Source: Granulicella pectinivorans (GTDB taxonomy: Bacteria; Acidobacteriota; Terriglobia; Terriglobales; Acidobacteriaceae). Taken from it: a stretch of DNA of 64,000 nucleotides. The notes under the pieces are model-generated. The model saw only the letters and a list, made by a program, of their open reading frames with translations. It was not told where the DNA came from and ran no database searches. The DNA is taken from positions 2,356,001 to 2,420,000 of the forward strand of contig NZ_FOZL01000001.1 of assembly GCF_900114625.1 (NCBI RefSeq). The letters are read 5' to 3'. Made by a program: the position numbers and the translations under genes. Shown here piece after piece: positions 25,672 to 33,628 of the stretch (position 1 is the first letter of the stretch; the number at the start of each line of letters is the position of its first letter).

Positions 25672-27153
25672 ATGACCTGGCACGACGCGCTGGCCGATGT
25701 AGCAACGATCGCAACTCACGGCGAATCCACCACCATCACCGGCATCCAGTACGACTCACGCCGCGTCGAACCCGGTGACGTCTTCGTCGCCATGCGCGGA
25801 GGCACCGCCGACGGCAACCAGTTCATCGAACGCGCCATGACCAGTGGCGCTGCGGCCATTGTCACAGATTCTCCCGATGCCTTCGAATCCCTCCGAAGCC
25901 GCATTCCTGCCGCGTTGGTCGAACATGGCCGCCGTGCCCTCGCGATGGTCTCCGCCAACATCTTTGGCCATCCGGAGCGCACTCTTGCGGTCTCCGCCGT
26001 CACGGGCACCAACGGCAAGACCACCACCGCCTACCTCCTGGAGCAGATGCTGAAGCATGCGGGCCGTACCTGCGTCCTGCTCGGCACGATCGAAACTCAC
26101 ATCGGCGACCAGATCCTTCCCAGTGAGCACACCACCCCCGAAGCCCGCGACCTCTACAAGGTCTTTGCCGACGGCGTCGCTGCCGGAGCCACCGAGTGCG
26201 TGATGGAGATGAGCTCTCACGCGCTCGAACAGGAGCGTGTCTGGGGCATCCCTGTGGACGTCGCCATCTTCACCAACCTCACGCAGGACCACCTCGACTA
26301 CCACCTCACCATGGAGGCCTACCTCGAAGCCAAGGCCCGCCTCTTCGAGGGAGTCGGGACACCCGCACCACGCGTGGCGGTCATCAATATCGACGACAAG
26401 TCTTCGCCCAAACTCATGCATCGCGCCGGCTCCGAACTCATGACCTACGGCATCCTCGGCAAGGGAACCCACCGTGCCGAAGCCATCGTCCTCAAGGCAG
26501 GCCACACCGCGTACACATTTGTAACCCCCACGGACACGATTGAAATCCACTCTCCCCTGACTGGCCGAGTGAACGTCTACAACCTTCTTGCGGCCTCCTG
26601 CGCGGCTCTCGCCCGCGGTCTCACCCTCCAGCAGATCGCCGAAGCCGCAAAGCACCTGGGACAAGTCCCTGGCCGCTTTCAGGTCGTGCCTTCCGGACGC
26701 ACCGGCATCACGGTGGTCGTCGACTACGCCCATACCGACGACGCCCTCAAGAACCTCATCACCCTCGCCCGCGAGCTCGTCGGCCGCGACGGAGGCCGCG
26801 TTATCACCCTCTTTGGCTGCGGCGGCGACCGCGACCGCACAAAGCGTCCCAAAATGGGCCGCGTTGCCGGTGAGGGGAGCGATCTTGTCGTGGTCACCAG
26901 TGACAACCCTCGCTCCGAAGATCCAAACTCGATCATCGCCGAGATCCTCCCAGCCATCCGCGTCACGCCAACGGACTGCATCGTGGAAGAAGATCGTGCC
27001 GGAGCCATCGCCATCGCCATCCGCGCCGCGCGCCCTGGAGACATCGTTCTTCTCGCCGGCAAGGGCCACGAAAAGACCCAGACCTTCGCCGACGGCACCG
27101 TCCCTTTCGATGACGTCGCCGTTGCCGCAGACATCCTGAAGGAGCTCCAATGA
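25672..27153 (+). CDS. murE: UDP-MurNAc-L-Ala-D-Glu:meso-diaminopimelate ligase MurE
   Basis: Cytoplasmic Mur ligase of 493 residues that adds the third amino acid of the stem peptide. The ATP loop is TGTNGKTTTAYLLEQ, the central domain has NLTQDHLDYH, and the C-terminal domain has the DNPR motif (VTSDNPRSEDP), which in characterised MurE enzymes selects meso-diaminopimelate rather than lysine. The ATG at 25672 is favoured by GGTGAGG six bases before it. A GTG at 25660 overlapping the ftsI stop is possible. The stop overlaps murF as ATGA. Confidence 0.96.
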   Translation: MTWHDALADVATIATHGESTTITGIQYDSRRVEPGDVFVAMRGGTADGNQFIERAMTSGAAAIVTDSPDAFESLRSRIPAALVEHGRRALAMVSANIFGHPERTLAVSAVTGTNGKTTTAYLLEQMLKHAGRTCVLLGTIETHIGDQILPSEHTTPEARDLYKVFADGVAAGATECVMEMSSHALEQERVWGIPVDVAIFTNLTQDHLDYHLTMEAYLEAKARLFEGVGTPAPRVAVINIDDKSSPKLMHRAGSELMTYGILGKGTHRAEAIVLKAGHTAYTFVTPTDTIEIHSPLTGRVNVYNLLAASCAALARGLTLQQIAEAAKHLGQVPGRFQVVPSGRTGITVVVDYAHTDDALKNLITLARELVGRDGGRVITLFGCGGDRDRTKRPKMGRVAGEGSDLVVVTSDNPRSEDPNSIIAEILPAIRVTPTDCIVEEDRAGAIAIAIRAARPGDIVLLAGKGHEKTQTFADGTVPFDDVAVAADILKELQ

Positions 27154-28538
27154 AGTTGACCCTTGGACAAATCGCCGACTGGATTCACGCCGAGGGCGAT
27201 TTCTCGACCGTGGCCGAGGCCGTCGGCTACTCCATCGACTCCCGCACCCTCGCCGCCGGTGAGCTCTTCTTCGCCGTCAAGGGCGAGAAGATGGATGGCC
27301 ACGACTACGTCGAAGCCGCGCTCGCCAACGGTGCCGTCGCCGCCGTCGTCAGCATGCGCTGGCTCGGCGAGCACGTCGACGCCACCAAGCTGCTTCGCGT
27401 ACCCGATGACGAGTCCGACTGCGTTCTTACGTCGCTCCAGCGTCTCGCCACCAGGGTGCGCGATCAGTGGGGCGGACGTCTCATCGGCATCACCGGTTCG
27501 GCCGGCAAGACCACCACCAAAGAGGCCGTAGCCACCGTCCTCGCGGCCAAATTCAAAGTTCTCAAGTCTCAGGGGAACTTCAACAACGGCTTCGGCCTCC
27601 CGCTTCAGTTACTCAAGCTCGAGCCCGAACACGACGTGGCGGTCATCGAGATGGGCATGAACCATGCCGGAGAGATTGCGGCCCTCGCCGCCATCGCGAA
27701 GCCCAACTGGGCCGTCGTCTCGAATGTGGCTCCCGTTCATCTGGAACATTTCCCCGAAGGCATCGGAGGTATCGCTGCCGCCAAATACGAACTCGTCGCC
27801 TCCCTCCCGGACGACGGCCTGGCCTTCCTCAACTTCGACGACGCCTACGTCGCCGCCTTCGCACGCGGCATGGGCGATCGTGCCATCTTCTTCGGAGAAG
27901 GCGAAGGCGCCACCATCCGTGGTACAGCGATCACCGAGATCGGCGCCGAGGGCGTCGTCTTCACCATCCTTGTGCGCGGCGAACGCGGCAGCGTTCAGCT
28001 TCGGATGCTCGGTCGCCACAACGTCTACAACGCGCTCGCGGCGATCGCCGTAGGCCTGGCAAGCGGCATGTCCCTGACCGAGTGTTGCGCCGCCGCTGGA
28101 AATCTTCATGCCGGCGACCGTCGCGGTGAGCTCCTCGCCTGGCGTGGCGCCACTCTCATCAACGACACCTATAACTCCAACCCCCGCGCCCTCGACGCCA
28201 TGGTCGACGCCCTTCTGGCCATTCCCGCCGCCCGCCATATCGTCGTTGCCGGAGAGATGCTCGAACTCGGTCCGGAGGCGTCCGAACTCCACCGTCTCTG
28301 CGGCCTTCAGATGGCCCTGCGCGGCATCGCACTCGTGATCGGTGTTCGTGGCCTCGCCTCCGAGATCGTCACGGGGGCCGAAGCCGGTGGCTGCGAGACC
28401 CTCTTCTTCGACACCCCCGAAGAGGCCGGCGACTGGATGGAAGCCAACGTTACCCTCGGCGACGCCGTGCTTCTGAAGGCCTCCCGTGGCGTAAAACTGG
28501 AACGCGCCCTCACTCGACTCACCCAATTCGTCGTCTAG
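27150..28538 (+). CDS. murF: UDP-MurNAc-tripeptide:D-Ala-D-Ala ligase MurF
   Basis: Cytoplasmic Mur ligase of 462 residues that completes the pentapeptide precursor. The ATP-binding loop is GSAGKTTT (116-123), followed by the family segments SQGNFNNGFGLPL, EMGMNHAGEI, NVAPVHLEHF and NDTYNSNPRALDAM. Its start codon overlaps the murE stop (ATGA), so translation is coupled. In most bacteria mraY, murD, ftsW and murG follow. Here the cluster ends and the next gene converges on murF. Confidence 0.96.
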   Translation: MKLTLGQIADWIHAEGDFSTVAEAVGYSIDSRTLAAGELFFAVKGEKMDGHDYVEAALANGAVAAVVSMRWLGEHVDATKLLRVPDDESDCVLTSLQRLATRVRDQWGGRLIGITGSAGKTTTKEAVATVLAAKFKVLKSQGNFNNGFGLPLQLLKLEPEHDVAVIEMGMNHAGEIAALAAIAKPNWAVVSNVAPVHLEHFPEGIGGIAAAKYELVASLPDDGLAFLNFDDAYVAAFARGMGDRAIFFGEGEGATIRGTAITEIGAEGVVFTILVRGERGSVQLRMLGRHNVYNALAAIAVGLASGMSLTECCAAAGNLHAGDRRGELLAWRGATLINDTYNSNPRALDAMVDALLAIPAARHIVVAGEMLELGPEASELHRLCGLQMALRGIALVIGVRGLASEIVTGAEAGGCETLFFDTPEEAGDWMEANVTLGDAVLLKASRGVKLERALTRLTQFVV

Positions 28539-28570
28539 ACGGATTGGGCAGGCTTTCAGGAAGTGTGTGT

Positions 28571-28615
28571 GAGCATCGCATCGCCTAGTAGGCGGAAGGT
28601 TTGCCTGCGATGCTC
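28571..28615. terminator. Hairpin at the murF/phosphatase-like gene junction
   Basis: Ten-base arms GAGCATCGCA (28571-28580) and TGCGATGCTC (28606-28615) enclose a smaller CGCC-TAGTA-GGCG hairpin. The structure overlaps the last codons of the minus-strand gene. It could terminate the dcw transcript coming from the left. Confidence 0.4.
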
Positions 28616-30099
28616 TGCTCCAGCACGGTGTGGACCTTCAACAGGGACCAGGGTTCCCCCACGGTCTTTGCGTCGGACTGGCCGGGTTGATGGATGATCA
28701 GCGCCGGTCGTGGATCGAACGTGGCGGCCTTGGATGCGGCGTCGTCTTCCTCGGTCCAGGTCGGCGTATCTTCCCACGTCTCGACCCGCCAGGAGTGGTC
28801 TCCCTGCACGATCAGGGTCGTGTCGTTCCAGCGCGGCGAGGCTTTCAGCGTCGTGAGAATCTTGCCAAGCACCCGATCCGCCAGCTCCAGGTTGTCGAGA
28901 TACGAGCTATCGCAGACCTGCGTGTAGTCGTCGTTAATCCGGCTCCAGATATTCGGGCTGTGCGGCGTCGACATGTGCAGAAACACGAAGTCAGCCTGAT
29001 CGGTATGGAGCAGTTGCAGGGCGTGGTCTTCGAGATCGAGATGCGTCTTCAGCCTCTGCTGCACGTCGTAGTTGCAGATGTCGCGGTTCGCCCGCCGCGA
29101 CGACTTGATGTCCTGTGTAAACTGCCGCAAAGGCCTGTACACGTTGCTTCGGAATGTCTCGTTCTCCCCCATCGGGCCGTCGAGCTTGTCGTGATTGGTC
29201 CAGTAGCAGTTGTCGAGCGCTGACGCATAGATCGTGCAGTATGGGTTGTACCAGCCCACGACCGCGGTGCGGAAGCCCGCTTGCTGGGCGTCGGCGAAGA
29301 CCGTGCCGGAGCCGGTAAGGGGGTGGAAGCCCTTCTGGCCGGTGTAGTGAACGCTGAAGCGATTCTTCATGTCGTACTTGAAGTCGTCGACGATCTGGCC
29401 GGTAAACAGCGAGGGAATGATGCGCTTGGTGTAGTACCCAATCGGCTGCGCGTTGGTGAAGGTAGTGCTTTCGCTGCGGAGCTGGTCGAAGTTCGGCATC
29501 TGCAGGTCGCGCGCACGATGCTCGAAGGTCTGGTCGTACGAAAGTTCGTCGAACAACACCCAGACAATGAGCGGATGCTGCCTGGCAGGCTGGGTTCCGG
29601 AGGCCCATGCAGCTATCTTTTGCTGCGGGCCAGGCTTCCAGGTCGCCACCCAGAGCAGTTGCGCCACGCTCCAGACGGCGAAAAGCGCCACGAAGGTGGC
29701 GACCGCGCTGGCCGTTCGCATCGTCCTCTTATACGAGCGGGGAAAACGGAGACGAAGGAGAAGGAGGCCGGCGATCCAGATGATGGAAAATGTGACCACG
29801 CGCCCCGTAAGGAAGCTGTCGGGGAGAAAAGACTGAATCCTTTGTAGGAGATACGGCGGGATCAAAAGCGCCAGGACAAGCCGTGCCCAATCATAGAGTC
29901 CGAGACGGCGCACCGGAGCGAGGATAAGAAAGAGCACCAGGGCGAGTAGGAGGATATCGAGGATCTGGGCTACGCAGATGGGGGCCAGCGAGAACGGCAC
30001 ATGCATCCGAACGTCCGCGCCGCCGCCGAGAAAATCGCCGTAGCTTCCCGCGAGAATGATGGAGGCGATCCCGAAACACTGACAGAACTTCTTAAACAT
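28585..30099 (-). CDS. Alkaline-phosphatase-superfamily membrane enzyme (sulfatase/LTA-synthase-like)
   Basis: Protein of 504 residues with four to five N-terminal helices (within 1-160) and a large extracytoplasmic catalytic domain. The catalytic part shows PLIVWVLFDELSYDQTF, where a metal-binding acidic pair is expected, then PNFDQLRSESTTFTNA, IPSLFTGQ, STPHSPN and IVQGDHSW, with an aspartate-histidine pair near the end. This order matches sulfatase-fold enzymes that transfer or hydrolyse phospho-alcohol groups on envelope polymers. The exact reaction is not predictable. It converges on murF and has no obvious partner. Confidence 0.8.
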   Translation of the reverse strand: MFKKFCQCFGIASIILAGSYGDFLGGGADVRMHVPFSLAPICVAQILDILLLALVLFLILAPVRRLGLYDWARLVLALLIPPYLLQRIQSFLPDSFLTGRVVTFSIIWIAGLLLLRLRFPRSYKRTMRTASAVATFVALFAVWSVAQLLWVATWKPGPQQKIAAWASGTQPARQHPLIVWVLFDELSYDQTFEHRARDLQMPNFDQLRSESTTFTNAQPIGYYTKRIIPSLFTGQIVDDFKYDMKNRFSVHYTGQKGFHPLTGSGTVFADAQQAGFRTAVVGWYNPYCTIYASALDNCYWTNHDKLDGPMGENETFRSNVYRPLRQFTQDIKSSRRANRDICNYDVQQRLKTHLDLEDHALQLLHTDQADFVFLHMSTPHSPNIWSRINDDYTQVCDSSYLDNLELADRVLGKILTTLKASPRWNDTTLIVQGDHSWRVETWEDTPTWTEEDDAASKAATFDPRPALIIHQPGQSDAKTVGEPWSLLKVHTVLEQSIAGKPSAY

Positions 30100-30264
30100 G
30101 CGCTTTGAACGTCCGTTTCGTGCGGGGATCCGAATGAATCGTGCTTTTCGTCGTGCGCTCTCGAGTGTGGAGAGAACCGGGGAGATAACTCAGTCTAGGA
30201 GAAATGGCTACAGCTTTGGGACGCTCTTCGGTGCTCATGGGTTTCACCGAAACGAAAATCCATT

Positions 30265-30270
30265 TAAGCT
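30265..30270 (+). promoter_or_regulatory. -10-like TAAGCT, leaderless start
   Basis: TAAGCT ends exactly six bases before the ATG at 30277, which would place transcription initiation at or next to the start codon. A TTTCAC lies 17 bases further upstream. Confidence 0.5.
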
Positions 30271-30276
30271 ATAGAG

Positions 30277-31419
30277 ATGAGCGAAGCGAACGCGAAGTAC
30301 ACACGGAATAATCCGTTTCTATCCGAAATCACCGTCAATAGGCTGCTGACTGCAGAGGGATCGGAAAAAGAAACCCGTCATATCGAACTGACCCTCGATG
30401 AGGGCATGGAGTACGTTCCGGGCGACGCCGTTGGCATTCTGCCCACTAACCGCGATGCCGCCGTCGAAGAGATCCTGAAGGCCCTTGGGTTCACCGGCGA
30501 AGAGCGCGTGTTGGACCACTACAAGGTCGAGATCTCTCTTCTCGAAGCTGTGCGCACGCGGTTGCAGATTGGTGTTCTTACGCGTAGCTCGATTTTGCAG
30601 TTGGCGAAGCTTGATCCTTCTGTCGAGGGACTGCAGGCAATGGTCGGACCGGATAACAAGGCTCGCGCTGAGGAGTACGCCTATGGCCGCGAACTGGTCG
30701 ATCTGGTCACGGACTTTCCCGGGATCATCACGAATCCGCAACAGCTCTTCCAGGTGGTTGCCCGGTTGACGCCGCGGATGTATTCGATCGCCTCGAGCCT
30801 TCTGGCGCATCCTGGCATGGTGGAGACGACCGTGCGTGTGGTTCGGTACGAGTCGCATGGCAAGGAGCGGCAGGGATTGTGCAGCGGCCACCTTGGCGAG
30901 CGCGGGCCTGTCGGTGCGAAGATCCCGATCTTCCTGCATGCAAACGGTCAGTTCCGGCTGCCTGAGGACACGACGAAGCCGGTGATCATGGTTGGTCCCG
31001 GAACCGGTATCGCGCCGTTCCGCGCGTTCCTCGAGGAGCGCCAGGTGAAGGGCGAGACGGGGAAGAACTGGTTGTTCTTCGGCGAGCAGCGGAAGGCGCT
31101 AGATTTTCTTTACCAGGACCAGCTTGAGGGGATGCACAAGGACGGCCTTCTCACGCGTCTCGACACGGCGTTTTCCCGGGATCAGGCGAAGAAGGTTTAC
31201 GTCCAGGACCGTATCGCGGAGCACGCTGCCGAGCTGTTTGCGTGGCTGGAGGAAGGTGCCTACTTCTACGTCTGCGGCGACGCGAGCCGTATGGCGAAGG
31301 ATGTGGAGCTGGCTCTGCTCGATGCGATTGCCAAAGGTTCGAACGGTACGCTGGACCACGCGAACGAGTACCTCGCGCAGATGAAGAAGGACAAACGGTA
31401 CCAGAGGGACGTTTACTAG
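30277..31419 (+). CDS. CysJ-like FAD/NADP(H) reductase without flavodoxin domain
   Basis: Protein of 380 residues that corresponds to the C-terminal two-thirds of the sulfite-reductase flavoprotein subunit. It has a connecting/FAD domain with RMYS (167-170) and GLCSGHL (200-206), and an NADP-binding domain with GPGTGIAPFRAF (240-251). It also has the CGDASRMAKDV helix and the diagnostic C-terminus YQRDVY, whose aromatic residue stacks on FAD. The N-terminal flavodoxin domain is absent, so electrons must pass to a separate carrier or straight to a partner. No sulfite reductase hemoprotein or cys gene is nearby. Confidence 0.88.
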   Translation: MSEANAKYTRNNPFLSEITVNRLLTAEGSEKETRHIELTLDEGMEYVPGDAVGILPTNRDAAVEEILKALGFTGEERVLDHYKVEISLLEAVRTRLQIGVLTRSSILQLAKLDPSVEGLQAMVGPDNKARAEEYAYGRELVDLVTDFPGIITNPQQLFQVVARLTPRMYSIASSLLAHPGMVETTVRVVRYESHGKERQGLCSGHLGERGPVGAKIPIFLHANGQFRLPEDTTKPVIMVGPGTGIAPFRAFLEERQVKGETGKNWLFFGEQRKALDFLYQDQLEGMHKDGLLTRLDTAFSRDQAKKVYVQDRIAEHAAELFAWLEEGAYFYVCGDASRMAKDVELALLDAIAKGSNGTLDHANEYLAQMKKDKRYQRDVY

Positions 31420-31444
31420 AGCGCGTCTTCCGATAGGAGCACCG

Positions 31445-31475
31445 AGAGGCACCACGAATAAACCGTGGTGCCTCT
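31445..31475. terminator. Bidirectional terminator
   Basis: A perfect 12-bp stem (AGAGGCACCACG and complement) with a 7-base A-rich loop lies between the convergent reductase gene and the small minus-strand gene, 25 bases from each stop. It has no strong T-tract on either side. Confidence 0.7.
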
Positions 31476-31499
31476 GGTGTTTAAGGGCGCGGTTGGCGC

Positions 31500-31661
31500 T
31501 CATGCCTGCACCGCCATGGGGCTGGGACCACCGAAGTCGTTGCCGTCGAAGAGGGTCTCGGCGAAGCTGCGGACGACGGCCACGGTACGGTTGGCGGCGA
31601 GGCAGGCGAGGCGGAGCGAGTGGCTGGTGGTGCGGGCTTCGAGACGGTGGATGGCGGGCAT
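31500..31661 (-). CDS. Small 53-residue protein of unknown function
   Basis: A short open frame with an unusually good ribosome site: AGGAGGAG ends seven bases before the ATG. The product begins MPAIHRLEARTTSHSLRLAC and ends GGPSPMAVQA. It has one helix-like basic/hydrophobic stretch (LRLACLAANRTVAVVRSFAETL) and no clear signal peptide or zinc motif. Its codon use is normal for the region, and it lies just beyond the shared terminator, convergent with the reductase gene. I do not recognise the family. The strong ribosome site and clean placement make it a likely real gene. Confidence 0.6.
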   Translation of the reverse strand: MPAIHRLEARTTSHSLRLACLAANRTVAVVRSFAETLFDGNDFGGPSPMAVQA

Positions 31662-32022
31662 TTGCTTCTCCTCCTAGTGCTGACAGGACTGATCCTAGGT
31701 CCGTCCGGAGGAAAGGAAAATGCCACATCGGGGGTTACGTCCTGCGGCTTTTGGGGTGCGCGATGACACGTTTGGGGGATCGAAGAGGTTAGACCTCTCG
31801 CCGCGCGATTTTTCAGAAATGGTCTGGAATTGGTCTAAACTTCGGCATTTGTGGGGTTTTGTGGTGCATTTTCGGGTTTTATGCCTGTTTCTTTGGGTTT
31901 CTCCGGGTTTTACCTGCGATTTTGGGGCCGGTAAAACGTGGTTTTTTGCATGGAAAACGTGGCCACGATGTGGACTTTGTGTGGATGCGGGAGGACATCT
32001 CTCCGAAGACCTCCGTCGGAAC
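31662..32022. other. Low-GC intergenic region with GTGG/AAAACGTGG repeats
   Basis: 361 bases without a convincing gene. From about 31800 the composition shifts to T/G-rich and AT-richer than flanking DNA. Repeated motifs are TGGTCT (twice), GTGGGG/GTGGTG runs, TTTTACC with its complement GGTAAAAC, and AAAACGTGG twice (around 31935 and 31952). The left part must hold the promoter of the 53-residue gene. The remainder is unexplained. Confidence 0.45.
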
Positions 32023-32448
32023 CTAGATGCGGAAGTGGTCGGGGCGCCAGGTGGTGACGGCTTCCTTGATCTGCTTCCGGGTTAGATTTTCGGCGAGGGT
32101 GCGCTCGACGAGGGCGGCGAGTTCGGTGTCGCAGGCGAAGCGGAGGCCGATGTACTGGTCGAGGGTGAGTGCGGCGGAGCGGGTGAGGATGGGCTCGGGA
32201 AGGACCCTGGCGTAACGGACCTGCTCCTCAAGGCGGATGATGCGGTCCTGATTTTTGGTGCCGTAGCCGCGGACCCGGAGCGCCAGGATGACAAAGGCCA
32301 CTGCGACGAGGATCTGGTAGATGGCATAGGCGTCGCGGACGTGGAAGGCCCGGACGCAGGCGAAGATGACGTTGATCACAAGGATGAGGGCGATGGCCAT
32401 GAAGAGGCGATCGCTGGAGGCGTGGCTTTTGGCGCTTTGTTCGGGCAT
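32023..32448 (-). CDS. DUF6526-like membrane protein
   Basis: Protein of 141 residues with two adjacent helices (about 14-34 and 41-60) and a cytoplasmic C-terminal part. That part carries the conserved pattern QDRIIRLEEQVRY, then LTLDQYIGLRFACDTELAALVERTL and a final helix IKEAVTTWRPDHFRI. This arrangement is seen in a family common in Acidobacteriota and Bacteroidota with no known function. A TATCAT hexamer lies exactly six bases before the ATG (32455-32460), so the mRNA is probably leaderless. Confidence 0.75.
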   Translation of the reverse strand: MPEQSAKSHASSDRLFMAIALILVINVIFACVRAFHVRDAYAIYQILVAVAFVILALRVRGYGTKNQDRIIRLEEQVRYARVLPEPILTRSAALTLDQYIGLRFACDTELAALVERTLAENLTRKQIKEAVTTWRPDHFRI

Positions 32449-32587
32449 GGCCGAATGATACGTGATTTCGCTTGGATCGCCCGGGGGATCGTTGGCTGGG
32501 TTTCTGTATGAGCTGTTGGCTGTTGGCTTTGGGCTTGCAACGGTGGCGGGAGTTTGCAGCGGGCGCGGGTGGGCTTAAACTCGTTGT

Positions 32588-33451
32588 ATGTCGAAGCTTA
32601 AGAAGATTGGCGTGCATCTTGGCACGTCCGGCGGTACGTGGATGGCGGTAAATCGCGCGGTGGAAGCGGGCGCGAATACCTTTCAGATCTTTTCCTCGAG
32701 CCCGCGGCAGTGGAAGGCGGCGGATGTGAAGCCGGAGGATGCCGCGAAGATGCGGGATCTGCGGGCGGAGTTTGGGATTGGGCCGGTCTCGATCCATGCG
32801 AGCTATCTGATCAACCTGTGCAGCCAGACCGAGAGCGTTCGGGTGAACGGGATCGCCGGGTTTCGCGGTGAGGTCGAGAGGGCGCTGGCTTTGGGTGCGG
32901 AGTACCTGGTGCTGCATCCCGGAAGCTGGAAGGGATTGACGCGGGATGAGGGCCTGCGGCTGGCGGCGCAGTCGATCGAGAAGGCCATCGATGGACTGGC
33001 GTGGCAGGGGAAGGACTTCAAGATTCTGATTGAGAACACGGCTGGAGCTGAGTTTTCTCTCGGTGGATCTTTAGAGCAGGTGGCGGAGCTGGTGGCTACG
33101 CTGGAGGCGTGTGCTCCGGTGGGGGTGTGTCTCGATACGTGCCATATGCATGTGGCGGGCTACGACATCGTGACGGCGGAGGGGTATGCGGACACGATGA
33201 AGCTGGTGGGGGAGACGGTCGGGTTCGAGGCGGTGCGGGTATGGCATTGCAACGATGCCAAGGCCGCGATGGGATCGAAGCTGGACCGGCATGAGCATAT
33301 CGGCGAAGGGACGATCGGGGCGGAGGCGTTTCGGAAGCTGCTGCATGACGCGCGGTTCGATCATTGCGCGTTTATTGCGGAGACGCCGGTGGACAATCCG
33401 GGGGATGAGGCTCGGAATGTCGGGGTGCTGCGGACGCTTGCGGCGGGTTGA
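32588..33451 (+). CDS. nfo: Endonuclease IV (AP endonuclease)
   Basis: Zinc-dependent DNA-repair enzyme of 287 residues that incises 5' to abasic sites. The TIM-barrel signature segments with metal ligands are present: GVHLGTSGG, SIHASYLINL, LVLHPGSWKG, LIENTAGAEFSLGG, CLDTCHMHVAGYD, WHCNDAKAAMGSKLDRHEHIGEGTIG and FIAETP. All the histidine, aspartate and glutamate positions expected for the trinuclear zinc site appear intact. A TAAACT hexamer (32576-32581) ends six bases before the ATG, with TTTGCA 17 bases further upstream. This looks like a leaderless promoter. The gene stands alone. Confidence 0.95.
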   Translation: MSKLKKIGVHLGTSGGTWMAVNRAVEAGANTFQIFSSSPRQWKAADVKPEDAAKMRDLRAEFGIGPVSIHASYLINLCSQTESVRVNGIAGFRGEVERALALGAEYLVLHPGSWKGLTRDEGLRLAAQSIEKAIDGLAWQGKDFKILIENTAGAEFSLGGSLEQVAELVATLEACAPVGVCLDTCHMHVAGYDIVTAEGYADTMKLVGETVGFEAVRVWHCNDAKAAMGSKLDRHEHIGEGTIGAEAFRKLLHDARFDHCAFIAETPVDNPGDEARNVGVLRTLAAG

Positions 33452-33497
33452 AGCAGGGCGTAACCGGGATCGGAAGGATGAAGGACGGATAGGGGCA

Positions 33498-33626
33498 GGC
33501 AACGGCAAGGGCCCGGGGCTGATGCCCCTTTCTTTTTGCTTGTTTTTGTCGTGGGGCTAAAGCCCCATGTTCATCCCCAAAGCAAAGGCAATCCCAAAGA
33601 CAATGAGTGGTGCCCGATTCTTGAGC
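33498..33626. repeat. Intergenic hairpin repeat (family B), copy 1
   Basis: The unit starts GGCAACGGCAAGGGCCCGGG, has a hairpin GGGGC-TGAT-GCCCC (33515-33528), a T-rich spacer and a second hairpin TGGGGCT-AA-AGCCCCA (33552-33567). A tail with GGTGCCCGATTCTTG resembles the right end of the family A repeat at 42221-42240. A clear second copy of the two-hairpin unit is at 46258-46325. It lies between the convergent nfo and ROK-kinase genes and may serve as their terminator. Confidence 0.8.
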
Positions 33627-33628
33627 GT

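Noticed and set aside
28539..32022. Replication origin at the composition flip
   Set aside because: The C-rich to G-rich change fits an origin, but there is no dnaA, dnaN or other origin gene and no cluster of TTATCCACA-type boxes. Only weak TGTGGA matches occur near 31970-31985. The interruption of the dcw cluster at the same place makes rearrangement more likely.
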